DNA from: HGM04593 sp964512955
Lineage (GTDB): Bacteria > Bacteroidota > Bacteroidia > Bacteroidales > Bacteroidaceae
DNA: 28,635 nt
Direction of reading: 5' to 3'
Assembly: GCA_964512955.1 (NCBI GenBank)
Contig: CAZEKX010000023.1
Coordinates: 1-28,635, forward strand
The notes under the pieces were generated by a model. It saw nothing but the letters and a program-made list of their open reading frames with translations, did not search any database and was not told the origin of the DNA. The first letter of the stretch is position 1; each line of letters opens with the position of its first letter. Made by a program: the position numbers and the translations under genes. Below, piece after piece: positions 15,115 through 23,212 of the stretch.

Positions 15115-15283
15115 GTCTTGTTTCGCAACAACTCTCCTTTGGAGAGGCGAATGAAAAGGGAAGCAGGTGAGAATCCTGCGCAGTCCCGCTGCTGTAAGTT
15201 CAATAAATGCTCTTACCAAATCTTTTACCACTGTCATCGACGGGAAGGTGGGTAAGGCGAACAAGCCAGAAGACCTGCAAGAC
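15115..15283 (+). promoter_or_regulatory. Cobalamin (adenosylcobalamin) riboswitch
   Basis: Conserved blocks appear in order: GGGAAGCAGGTGAGAATCC from 15158, CAGTCCCGCTGCTGTAAG at 15181-15198, CACTGTCATCGACGGGAAGG from 15229, and the B12 box AAGCCAGAAGACCTGC at 15263-15278. The closing P1 stem pairs GTCTTG (15115-15120) with CAAGAC (15278-15283). Bases 15284-15349 would be the expression platform; no strong intrinsic terminator is seen there, so control of translation initiation is more likely, though a weak CCC/GGG pairing around 15293-15323 is possible. High cobalamin is expected to shut off the btuB-btuG-btuF-btuC genes that follow. Confidence 0.95.
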
Positions 15284-15349
15284 GAGTCAATTGCCCATTT
15301 CGTTTTCGAGGAAGAACGCGGGTCATTGTTTTATTTCAATATAATATTT

Positions 15350-17335
15350 ATGCGAGTTTTTCGCATCGTTGCCACTCTGTTTGCAGGGGTTATTGTCGCT
15401 TTTTTACCTGTTTGCGAACTATTTTCGCAAACCGACGACTCTGTGCGTATGCTCGATTCCCTCTTGGTCGTAGAGCAACGTGCCACAGCCGGTTCGGTTG
15501 AGAGTTCTGTGCCATTGCAAAGACTTACCGCAAGCGACCTGGAGAATATTGGTGTTACCAATGTGGGCGATGCTCTAAAGCATATGAGTGGTGTAACAGT
15601 AAAAGACTACGGTGGAGTGGGTGGTTTAAAGACTGTTGCAATACGAGGTATGGGAGCGCAGCATACGGCAGTTTTTTACGACGGCGTGGCTATAGGTGAT
15701 TGCCAGAGTGGCCAAGTAGATTTAGGTCGTTTCACTACCGATAACCTGCAAGAGATACAATTAACAATAGGGCAGAGCGACGATATATACCAATCGGCAA
15801 GGATGCTTGCATCGGCAGGAGTAGTTTCGTTGGCTACCCGTTCAAATGTGGGCAACTACCTAAACGCAGGAGTGCGTCTTGCCTCATACAACACCTCTCA
15901 GGTGAATATGCAGTTAGGACATTCACTTGGTAAAGGGTGGCAATTATCCCTCTTTGCCGATTACTTAAACAGTGCCGGGGATTATAACTTCGATATTGAA
16001 AAGGTAAGTGGAAAACGTAATAATTCCGATGTGGAGAATGCACGTTGCGAAATGAATGTTTCTTGGAGCGCAAACAAAAAACACTCTTTGCGTGCAAAGG
16101 CATATACCTACTATTCGTCGCGTGGTGTACCGGGCAGTGTCATAGTAGACAATCCCTTGAGTAGTGAACGTCTTTTATCACGTAACTTCTTTGGGCAACT
16201 ATTCTATGAATATGCCCCAAGCAGTGCCTTGAAAATGAAGACGACATTAAAGTATAATTATTTCCACGACCGTAATCGACAGCCAAGCGGAGTTGCCGGT
16301 AGTTCTACATTGTATAAATACACTCAGCACGAAACCGATTTATCATATACCGTAAAGTGGATGCCTGCAGCGTTGAGTGGTCTCTCTCTCTCTTGGAGTG
16401 AAGAACTCTTTCATAATACACTCGAAACAGGAAATCGTCATCTTGTAATGTCGTCGAGTCCGCGACGTTTTACTGCTTTGTCTGCTATGAATGTGCGATA
16501 TATCTGCAATTGGTTTGGTGTTACTGCATCGCTATTGCACTCCTATGCAACGGAATGGGCAAACAAGGGCTATTCGGCACCCAATCGTTCACATTTTTCA
16601 CCGGCACTCTCCTTGTCGTTCTATCCGTTTGGGCAGAACTTTTGTCTGCGTGCCTCTTATAAAGATATTTTCCGTATGCCAACATTTAACGACCTCTATT
16701 ACAGAGAGACAGGCAATTACAAACTGAAACCCGAAAAGAGCCGTATGTTTAATGTTGGTGCGGCATATTCATTGCCATCATGTGGTATACTTAAGGAACT
16801 GACACTTTCGACCGATGCATATTACGGTGGTGTAAAGGATAAGATAGTTGCTGTACCCGGTATATTTATATGGAAAATGAGTAATGTGGATAAAGTAAAA
16901 ATGGCAGGGGTGGATGTAAACCTTTCGATGGGTATGCAATTATCTGCAAGTGAGTCTCTTAAACTGACAACGGCATATAGTTTTATGTATGCAGTGAATG
17001 ATACCGACGGCTCTTCTATCAAAGGCGACCAAATAATATATACTCCACGTCATTCGGGGTCTGTATCTACTATCTTCAATAACAGGTGGTGCAACATTGG
17101 TTACTCTTTGCTTTGGAGCGGAGTGCGCTATCGTTTGGCACAAAATATTCCATCGAACGAAGTAGACGCCTACTTCGACCATTCGTTGTGGATTGGACGT
17201 GATTGGAACATAGGTCCCTCTGTGCTGACAACAAAAATAGAGGCAATGAATATTACCGACAAGAACTACGAAGTAATTCGTTACTATCCCATGCCGGGTA
17301 GAAATTGGCGTATATCGTTGATATTTAAAATATAA
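15350..17335 (+). CDS. btuB: TonB-dependent outer-membrane cobalamin receptor (BtuB-like)
   Basis: The protein has 661 residues from the ATG at 15350. The open frame extends to 15167, but that part is the riboswitch and is not coding. A signal peptide covers about residues 1-27 (MRVFRIVATLFAGVIVAFLP, then VCELFSQ). A possible TonB box (SLLVVEQ) is near 36-42. The plug domain runs from about 55 to 165, with LTASDLENIGVTNVGDALKH and AIRGMGAQHTAVFYDGVAIGD, followed by a 22-strand-type barrel and a C-terminal aromatic-rich strand ending WRISLIFKI. Specificity for cobalamin is inferred from the riboswitch upstream and the BtuG-, BtuF- and BtuC-like genes downstream. Energy would come from a TonB system such as that at 10681. 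Confidence 0.93.
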   Translation: MRVFRIVATLFAGVIVAFLPVCELFSQTDDSVRMLDSLLVVEQRATAGSVESSVPLQRLTASDLENIGVTNVGDALKHMSGVTVKDYGGVGGLKTVAIRGMGAQHTAVFYDGVAIGDCQSGQVDLGRFTTDNLQEIQLTIGQSDDIYQSARMLASAGVVSLATRSNVGNYLNAGVRLASYNTSQVNMQLGHSLGKGWQLSLFADYLNSAGDYNFDIEKVSGKRNNSDVENARCEMNVSWSANKKHSLRAKAYTYYSSRGVPGSVIVDNPLSSERLLSRNFFGQLFYEYAPSSALKMKTTLKYNYFHDRNRQPSGVAGSSTLYKYTQHETDLSYTVKWMPAALSGLSLSWSEELFHNTLETGNRHLVMSSSPRRFTALSAMNVRYICNWFGVTASLLHSYATEWANKGYSAPNRSHFSPALSLSFYPFGQNFCLRASYKDIFRMPTFNDLYYRETGNYKLKPEKSRMFNVGAAYSLPSCGILKELTLSTDAYYGGVKDKIVAVPGIFIWKMSNVDKVKMAGVDVNLSMGMQLSASESLKLTTAYSFMYAVNDTDGSSIKGDQIIYTPRHSGSVSTIFNNRWCNIGYSLLWSGVRYRLAQNIPSNEVDAYFDHSLWIGRDWNIGPSVLTTKIEAMNITDKNYEVIRYYPMPGRNWRISLIFKI

Positions 17336-17361
17336 CAATAACTTATAAATTAAAACAGATT

Positions 17362-18471
17362 ATGAAAAAATTATTTAACCTCTTTTCGTTGCTCGTAGTT
17401 GCAACATTTGCATTTACCTCGTGTGAGGATGATGACAAAACTCTCTTTTACTACACTGTAAATGAAGGCGATTGGTACGAAAATCCGTCGAGTACTCCCG
17501 ATTGCTATATTGTCAATACTGGTAACTGGGGTGGTAACGATGCAAGTATCCAGTATTGTGATTTTAAAATGGGAATGGTAACATCTCCTCTTTACGACAA
17601 GTCCATATTTGCCCAACAGAACGATGATGCAATTCTTGGAGACCTTGCACAAGATATGTTGTGGGTTGGCAATAAACTGTTTGTAACGGTTAGCGGCTCG
17701 CAAAAAATAGAGGTTCTCGACGAGAATGGCAAGCGATTGCGTGAACCCATTAAGTTTGAAACAGAGGGTGCATCGCCTCGTATGCTTACAACTGATGGCG
17801 AAAATGTATATGTTACCAATTACGACGGAAATGTTTATGTATATAGTGTGGAAACAGCAGAATTTATTAAAACAATTCCGGTTGGTACACGTCCCGAGGG
17901 TATAAGTTGCTGCGACGGTTATCTGGTGGTGAACAACTCCGGCGACCTTTATGCATATAATGGAACTGTCTCAATTATTAACATAGAAACCGGTGAAAGC
18001 AAGAGTGTACAACTTACAAATCCATATACCGCGTCTGTTGTATGCAACGGTTGTGTTTATATAATTGATAGTGGAAACTATTCCGATGTCATATCGAATG
18101 TTTATTGTATTAATCCCGAGAGAGCATCGGTTGAACCTCTCGATATAAGTGCATCGGCAATTGCTGTATACGAAAACAGACTCTATTATGTGAACAATGC
18201 ATGGAGTTTCGATGTAGGCGAGACTGGTGGGTATGTTGCTTCTCCGCTCTATGCACTGAATGTTGTTACAAACGAAACAGAAGAGGTGCTTTCTGCCACA
18301 GAGATGGAAAATATTAATTCTTTGTCTGTAAATCCCGAAAATGGTGATATATTTGTAGGTGATGCCGAATATGGAGTACTTGGTACAATGCGTGTATATA
18401 GTTCATGGGGTGAACTAAAAAGTACATTCGATGTAGGTTATTATACTTGTGGAGCGCGTTTTGAAAATTGA
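17362..18471 (+). CDS. btuG: BtuG-like surface lipoprotein, beta-propeller cobalamin-binding protein
   Basis: The protein has 369 residues and starts 27 bases after the btuB stop. A lipoprotein signal covers residues 1-20, with lipobox FTSC and lipid cysteine C21. It is followed by EDDDK, an acidic stretch that acts in Bacteroidetes as a surface-export signal. The rest consists of repeated YncE/NHL-like blades: NTGNWGGNDASIQ, LWVGNKLFVTVSGSQKIEVLD, VYVTNYDGNVYVYSVETAE, PVGTRPEGISCCDGYLVVNN and NPENGDIFVGDA. In B. thetaiotaomicron, BtuG binds B12 extremely tightly outside the cell and sits on BtuB; gene order and riboswitch control support the same job here. The assignment rests on fold, lipidation and context rather than on identified ligand residues. 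Confidence 0.85.
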   Translation: MKKLFNLFSLLVVATFAFTSCEDDDKTLFYYTVNEGDWYENPSSTPDCYIVNTGNWGGNDASIQYCDFKMGMVTSPLYDKSIFAQQNDDAILGDLAQDMLWVGNKLFVTVSGSQKIEVLDENGKRLREPIKFETEGASPRMLTTDGENVYVTNYDGNVYVYSVETAEFIKTIPVGTRPEGISCCDGYLVVNNSGDLYAYNGTVSIINIETGESKSVQLTNPYTASVVCNGCVYIIDSGNYSDVISNVYCINPERASVEPLDISASAIAVYENRLYYVNNAWSFDVGETGGYVASPLYALNVVTNETEEVLSATEMENINSLSVNPENGDIFVGDAEYGVLGTMRVYSSWGELKSTFDVGYYTCGARFEN

Positions 18472-19615
18472 TAAGATAATAAGAAAATGTTTGTTATTTG
18501 CATGTACATTGTTTTGTGCAATGTACATGCAATTGATTGTATCGTGTACAAACGGCAAGGTTTCCGATATTACCGTTGTGGGCGATACCTTGAATATACG
18601 TCATGCATCGCTCTTGCACATAGTGGAGTGTAACGGATATACGGTTATAGATATCGAGAATCCTTGGAATAATACTCTGTTGCATCGCTATCTGCTGGTT
18701 CCCAAAGATGCAAAACTGCCCGATATCATGCCTCATGGAACGGTTCTGCGTACTCCACTCGATAATATTCTGGTCTTCTCTACTGTACATGCCGAACTGC
18801 TCGATAAATTAGGATGCGCATCGGCAATAACGGGAGTGTGCGATGCAAGATATATTACTCTGCCTGCAATATGTCGAGGGTTGGAATGTGGAGAGATTGT
18901 CGATTGTGGCAGTTCTTTGGATATAAATCTGGAACGGGTAGTGCAACTCTCTCCGGGAACCGTTTGGGTTCTTCCTTTTGAGAATGGAGGTTATGGAAAA
19001 CTCGATAAATTGCAATTGCCTCTTATTGAGTGTGTGGAATATATGGAAAATTCTCCTTTGGGGGGTGCCGAGTGGGTTCGTTTCTATGGCAGACTCATGG
19101 GGTGTGCTACAAAGGCCGACTCGCTATTTTCTGTAGTGGAGCGTAACTATCTCTCTTTGTGCGACACAATATCCGAATGTACCCTGCGCCCAACCTTGTT
19201 GTGTGAACTCAAAGGCAGTTCTGCTTGGTATATGCCTGCCGGAAACAGTACCATGGGGCAACTGTATAAAGATGCCGGTGCAAATTATCTGTTTGGTAAT
19301 AACAATGGTAGCGGTTCTGTTCCGCTTGCTTTTGAGACGGTTTTGGAACAGGGTGCCGATGCCGATGTGTGGCTTGTTAAATATGGTGCCGAAAAGGATA
19401 AAACATATAATTCCATTATTGCCGATTTTGCAGGATATAAATATTTTAAAGCATACAGGAACAGGAATATATATGCGTGTAATGTGAATCGTAAGCGATT
19501 CTACGAAGAGACTCCTTTTCGTCCCGATATTTTGTTGCGTGAGTTATCCGCTATTTTTCATCCCGAATTATTCCCTTGCTACCGGTTGAGATATTATGAA
19601 AAGATGCATGAATAA
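18449..19615 (+). CDS. btuF: BtuF-like periplasmic cobalamin-binding lipoprotein (ABC transporter)
   Basis: The protein has 388 residues if read from GTG at 18449. TTG at 18461, which overlaps the btuG stop region, is an equally good start and gives 384 residues. No ATG precedes the signal sequence. The signal peptide contains a hydrophobic stretch and lipobox QLIVSC (C33 from the GTG). The mature part has the helical-backbone solute-binding fold: NILVFSTVHAELLDKLGC, then ITGVCD, a long central helix around 195-220, then RPTLLCELKGSSAWYMPAGNSTMGQLYKDAGANYLF and a C-terminal FRPDILLRELSAIFHPELF. It would hand cobalamin to the permease encoded next. Its 3' end overlaps that gene by 20 bases. 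Confidence 0.87.
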   Translation: MERVLKIDKIIRKCLLFACTLFCAMYMQLIVSCTNGKVSDITVVGDTLNIRHASLLHIVECNGYTVIDIENPWNNTLLHRYLLVPKDAKLPDIMPHGTVLRTPLDNILVFSTVHAELLDKLGCASAITGVCDARYITLPAICRGLECGEIVDCGSSLDINLERVVQLSPGTVWVLPFENGGYGKLDKLQLPLIECVEYMENSPLGGAEWVRFYGRLMGCATKADSLFSVVERNYLSLCDTISECTLRPTLLCELKGSSAWYMPAGNSTMGQLYKDAGANYLFGNNNGSGSVPLAFETVLEQGADADVWLVKYGAEKDKTYNSIIADFAGYKYFKAYRNRNIYACNVNRKRFYEETPFRPDILLRELSAIFHPELFPCYRLRYYEKMHE

Positions 19616-20627
19616 AAATAGAACGGTTATTGTGTTATCGGCATTTTTAATGCTTTTGCTCTTTGTTGCGAATCTTTTTTGGGGGTCGGTGAATATTCCT
19701 GCAGAAAAGGTTTTTAATATTCTCTTTGGTCGCGATGCAGAATATGGCAGTTGGAGTGTTATTGTACTCGATGCACGTCTGCCACAGGCTATAACCGCCA
19801 TGCTTTGTGGTATGGCTCTCTCTGTTGCCGGTCTTATGTTGCAAACTCTTTTCAATAATCCTTTAGCAGGTCCCGAGGTGCTTGGAATAAACAGTGGAGC
19901 CGGTTTGGGAGTTGCCGTTGTCATGTTGCTTCTGCAAGGTTCATTTGTCGCAGGCTCTTTTTCGGTTGGGGGTTATATGGCACTGCTTGCCGGTGCATTC
20001 TTAGGTTCGTTACTCATAATTGCAATAATCTTGGGATTATCTGCATGGGTGAGGAGTAATGTCTTTCTGCTTATAGCGGGTTTGGCAGTCAGTTATCTTA
20101 CATCGTCTGTAATATCACTGCTCAACTATTTTTCTACTGCCGAGGGTGTTCACTCCTATCTCATTTGGGGTATGGGAAACTTTGGTGCAGTATCAATGGT
20201 GCAGATGCCACTGTTTGCCTCGCTGTTGCTTGTGGCTCTGTTTATATCGCTCCTTATGATGAAGTCGTTGAATGCCTTACTCTTGGGTGATGCCTATGCT
20301 GCAAACTTAGGTATAGATACAAAGCGTGTACGTAGTATTCTACTTGTTTTAACAGGTTTACTCACCGCAATAGTAACTGCTTTTTGTGGTCCCATCTCAT
20401 TTATTGGGTTGGCTGTTCCTCATTTTGCCCGTCTCTTTTTACGTTCCAATAACCATAACTATCTGTTACCCTCGACAATACTCATTGGTGGAGCAGTTGC
20501 TCTGCTGTGTAATATGTTGTGCCAGTTACCGGGTGACAGACTCATTCCTTTAGGGGCAATAACCCCTCTGATTGGTGCGCCTGTTATTTTGTATGTGGTA
20601 ATAAAGGATAGGGGTATTTCCAAATAG
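19596..20627 (+). CDS. btuC: FecCD/BtuC-family ABC transporter permease
   Basis: The protein has 343 residues from the ATG at 19596; an ATG at 19608 is also possible. About ten hydrophobic helices cover most of its length, starting VIVLSAFLMLLLFVANLFW. Family motifs are RLPQAITAMLCGMALSVAGLMLQTLFNNPLAGPEVLGINSG (in overlapping parts near 62-102), MGNFGAVS near 190, LGDAYAANLGID near 230 and FIGLAVPHFAR near 268, the segment that contacts the ATPase. It forms the inner-membrane channel for B12. It overlaps btuF by 20 bases. Its last four codons and stop lie inside the left arm of the terminator. The ATPase partner is not encoded next to it. Confidence 0.93.
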   Translation: MKRCMNKNRTVIVLSAFLMLLLFVANLFWGSVNIPAEKVFNILFGRDAEYGSWSVIVLDARLPQAITAMLCGMALSVAGLMLQTLFNNPLAGPEVLGINSGAGLGVAVVMLLLQGSFVAGSFSVGGYMALLAGAFLGSLLIIAIILGLSAWVRSNVFLLIAGLAVSYLTSSVISLLNYFSTAEGVHSYLIWGMGNFGAVSMVQMPLFASLLLVALFISLLMMKSLNALLLGDAYAANLGIDTKRVRSILLVLTGLLTAIVTAFCGPISFIGLAVPHFARLFLRSNNHNYLLPSTILIGGAVALLCNMLCQLPGDRLIPLGAITPLIGAPVILYVVIKDRGISK

Positions 20628-20666
20628 AAAAAGTATCTCTTGAGATACTTTTTCTATTTGGAAATA
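20615..20666. terminator. Bidirectional terminator between btuC and thrA
   Basis: A perfect 25-bp stem (20615-20639 with 20642-20666) has only TT at the tip. It contains AAATAG, the end of btuC, in its left arm, and both arms carry A/T runs (AGAAAAAG and CTTTTTCT) usable in either direction. It fills most of the 46-base gap between these convergent genes. Confidence 0.88.
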
Positions 20667-20673
20667 TTGTGTT

Positions 20674-23106
20674 TTAGATATTTGCAATACTCATTATGTC
20701 GGCAAAGACTCCGGCTGCTGTAACGCTTGCTCCTGCTCCGTATCCTTGAATGAGCATTGGATACTCCTTATATCGTTCGGTTGTGAGCATTATAATGTTA
20801 TTGCTGCCTTCTAAGTGGTAGAACGGGTGGTGTTGGTCTACTTTACAGAGCGATACACTGCCTTTATTGTTCTCGAACTTTGCAATGAAACGCCAATGTT
20901 TCTGCTCGGCTTCCAACTTCTCACGTTCTTTCTCGAACTCGGCATCCAACTTTGGCAATTCTTCCCAGAACTTCTCCAATGTACCATCGAATAGTTCATT
21001 TGGAATGAACAGGTTTGCCTCTACATCCTCTTGCTCAATGGAGTAGCCTGCCTCACGAGCAAGTATGACAAGTTTTCTTATCACATCCTTTCCACACAGG
21101 TCGATACGCGGGTCGGGCTCACTGTAACCTTTCTCTTGTGCCAAGCGCACTGTTTGGCTTAAAGGAATCTCCTTACTCAACATGTTGAATATGAAGTTGA
21201 GTGTTCCGCTTAATACTGCCTCAATCTTCAGAATTTTGTCTCCACTGTTTATAAGGTCGTTTATGGTGTTTATAACGGGTAGTCCTGCTCCAACATTTGT
21301 TTCGAAGAGGAACTTTATGTTACGTTGTCGGGCAATATGTTTCAAACGGCTGTATGTCTCGTAATCCGAAGATGCCGCAATTTTGTTTGCTGCCACTACC
21401 GAAACATTGTGCGACAGTAGGTCGGCATATATCGATGCAACATTGGCATTGGCAGTACAATCGACAAATACCGAATTGAAAATATTCATTTTTATAATCT
21501 CATCGCGCAAATTCTCTATGTTGCTTTCGGGGCTTTCACTTAATATTGTACGATAGTTTGACAGGTCTATACCTTCGCGATTAAATATGGCATGGCTGCT
21601 ATTGGCTATTCCCACCACATTAAGTTTCAATCCATGCTCCTTTTTCAACTTTTCGCGTTGCGATGCTATCTGCTCTATAAGACTTCCACCAACAGTGCCT
21701 ATTCCGCAAATGAAAAGGTTGAGCATTTTGTATTCCGACAAGAAGAATGAATCGTGTATTACATTCAGTGTCTTACGCAGGTGGCTCGACTTTATCACAA
21801 ACGATATATTTGTCTCTTGTCCACCCTGAGCGCATGCCACTACATTTATTCCATTGCGACCGAGTGTTTGGAACAGTTTACCTATTATTCCGGCATTGTG
21901 TCGCATGTTCTCACCTACAATGGCTACGGTTGATAAGTCGCTCACTGCGGTTATAGGCTCCATGAGTCCCATTGAAATCTCCTTTTCGAACTCATTGTTA
22001 AGGACTTTACATGCTTTTTCTGCATCGATATGTCGCAATCCAAGCGATGTGCTGTTCTCCGATGATGCCTGTGCTACAAGGAATACGCTTATATCGGCAT
22101 TTGCCAATGCTCGGAATATACGTTGGTTTACTCCAACCACACCAACCATGCCTAGACCTTGTACTGTGAGCAGGTCGGTATCGTTAATGCTCGATATACC
22201 TTTGATAAGTGCTCCTTCCGATTTGCTCTCTGCGCTTATAATGGTTCCTTCACCTGTGGGGTTAAAGGTGTTTTTTATTGCAATGGGTATATTGGCTTTA
22301 AATACCGGGTATATGGTAGGGGGGTATACAACCTTAGCACCGAAGTTGCATAACTCGGTTGCCTCTACATAACTCAAACGGTGAATGGTGTATGCCGAAT
22401 TTATAACACGTGGGTCGGCAGTCATAAATCCATCCACATCGGTCCAAATCTCCAATATATCTGCTTTTAATGCTGCTGCAATTATAGCGGCAGTGTAATC
22501 GGAACCTCCACGTCCAAGGTTGGTAATATCACCGGTCTCCTTGTCCGACGCAATGAATCCGGGTACGACTGTAACTTTCGATTTGCAGTTGGAAAGATGT
22601 TCGCGTACCAAACTATCGGTTAGTTCATCATCGAGCAGGTATTTGTTATGTTTTGTCTCTGTTTTAATGAAATTACGCGAGTTTACACGCGTTGCATCGT
22701 CAATTAATGCGGCAACAATGTAACTCGATATTCTTTCTCCATAACTTAGTATGGTTGCTTCCGACTTTGGGGTGATATTATTTATAAGTGACAGGCCACG
22801 ATAAATGTTGCCCAACTCATTCAGCAGGTTATTCACCTTTTCGAGCAGTTGTTCTTTTTTCTCTCCTTCGGGAATTATGGCATTTATAAGGTCGTGATGA
22901 CGTGTAACCATTGTCTGAAATTCCTCATTAAATGTTTCGTCACCATTTACTGCCATCTCCGAAGTCTTTATAAGCATATCGGTGATACCGCCTAATGCCG
23001 ACACTACTACGAATACAGGCTCTTTTTCTGCTTCAACTATTTTTTTTAGATTTAAGATACTCTCTACGGAACCAACGGATGTTCCGCCGAATTTCATTAC
23101 TTTCAT
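20674..23106 (-). CDS. thrA: Bifunctional aspartokinase / homoserine dehydrogenase
   Basis: The protein has 810 residues, the full length of the fused enzyme. Residues 1-290 are aspartokinase (KVMKFGGTSVGSVESI at the N-terminus, NLGRGGSDYTAAIIAAAL near 205, EIWTDVDGFMTADPRV near 226). Residues 300-455 hold two ACT regulatory domains (LLTVQGLGMVGVVGVNQRIF, VAIVGENMRHNAGIIGKLFQTL). From about 463 follows homoserine dehydrogenase (LNLFICGIGTVGGSLIEQI, FVDCTANANVA, VSVVAANKIAAS, GAGLPVINTINDLI, LSGTLNFIFN). It starts and directs the threonine/methionine/isoleucine branch from aspartate. Threonine feedback through the ACT domains is known for the family. Start ATG at 23106; a second in-frame ATG at 23097 is possible. 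The 106-base leader holds a hairpin at 23143-23164 and a poor -7 candidate (AATATTTG at 23172-23165). No Thr/Ile-rich leader peptide was found. thrB and thrC are not adjacent. Confidence 0.96.
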   Translation of the reverse strand: MKVMKFGGTSVGSVESILNLKKIVEAEKEPVFVVVSALGGITDMLIKTSEMAVNGDETFNEEFQTMVTRHHDLINAIIPEGEKKEQLLEKVNNLLNELGNIYRGLSLINNITPKSEATILSYGERISSYIVAALIDDATRVNSRNFIKTETKHNKYLLDDELTDSLVREHLSNCKSKVTVVPGFIASDKETGDITNLGRGGSDYTAAIIAAALKADILEIWTDVDGFMTADPRVINSAYTIHRLSYVEATELCNFGAKVVYPPTIYPVFKANIPIAIKNTFNPTGEGTIISAESKSEGALIKGISSINDTDLLTVQGLGMVGVVGVNQRIFRALANADISVFLVAQASSENSTSLGLRHIDAEKACKVLNNEFEKEISMGLMEPITAVSDLSTVAIVGENMRHNAGIIGKLFQTLGRNGINVVACAQGGQETNISFVIKSSHLRKTLNVIHDSFFLSEYKMLNLFICGIGTVGGSLIEQIASQREKLKKEHGLKLNVVGIANSSHAIFNREGIDLSNYRTILSESPESNIENLRDEIIKMNIFNSVFVDCTANANVASIYADLLSHNVSVVAANKIAASSDYETYSRLKHIARQRNIKFLFETNVGAGLPVINTINDLINSGDKILKIEAVLSGTLNFIFNMLSKEIPLSQTVRLAQEKGYSEPDPRIDLCGKDVIRKLVILAREAGYSIEQEDVEANLFIPNELFDGTLEKFWEELPKLDAEFEKEREKLEAEQKHWRFIAKFENNKGSVSLCKVDQHHPFYHLEGSNNIIMLTTERYKEYPMLIQGYGAGASVTAAGVFADIMSIANI

Positions 23107-23142
23107 TACTCGTACAAATTCAATCAGTTATATTGTATATGT

Positions 23143-23164
23143 TATATGCCGCGTGTGGCATATA
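23143..23164 (-). other. Stem-loop upstream of thrA
   Basis: TATATGCC (23143-23150) and GGCATATA (23157-23164) pair around GCGTGT. It lacks a T-run on either side, so it is not an obvious terminator of the gene at 23213-24226. It lies next to the candidate -7 box and may be an operator or a 5' leader structure of thrA. Confidence 0.45.
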
Positions 23165-23212
23165 CAAATATTTTGCGAAGGTAGGAACTTTGCGTTAAAT
23201 GCCCAAACAAAT

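Noticed and set aside
15167..15349. Open frame extending the BtuB homologue upstream by 61 codons
   Set aside because: These bases are the core of the cobalamin riboswitch, including the B12 box. The ATG at 15350 begins a proper signal peptide.
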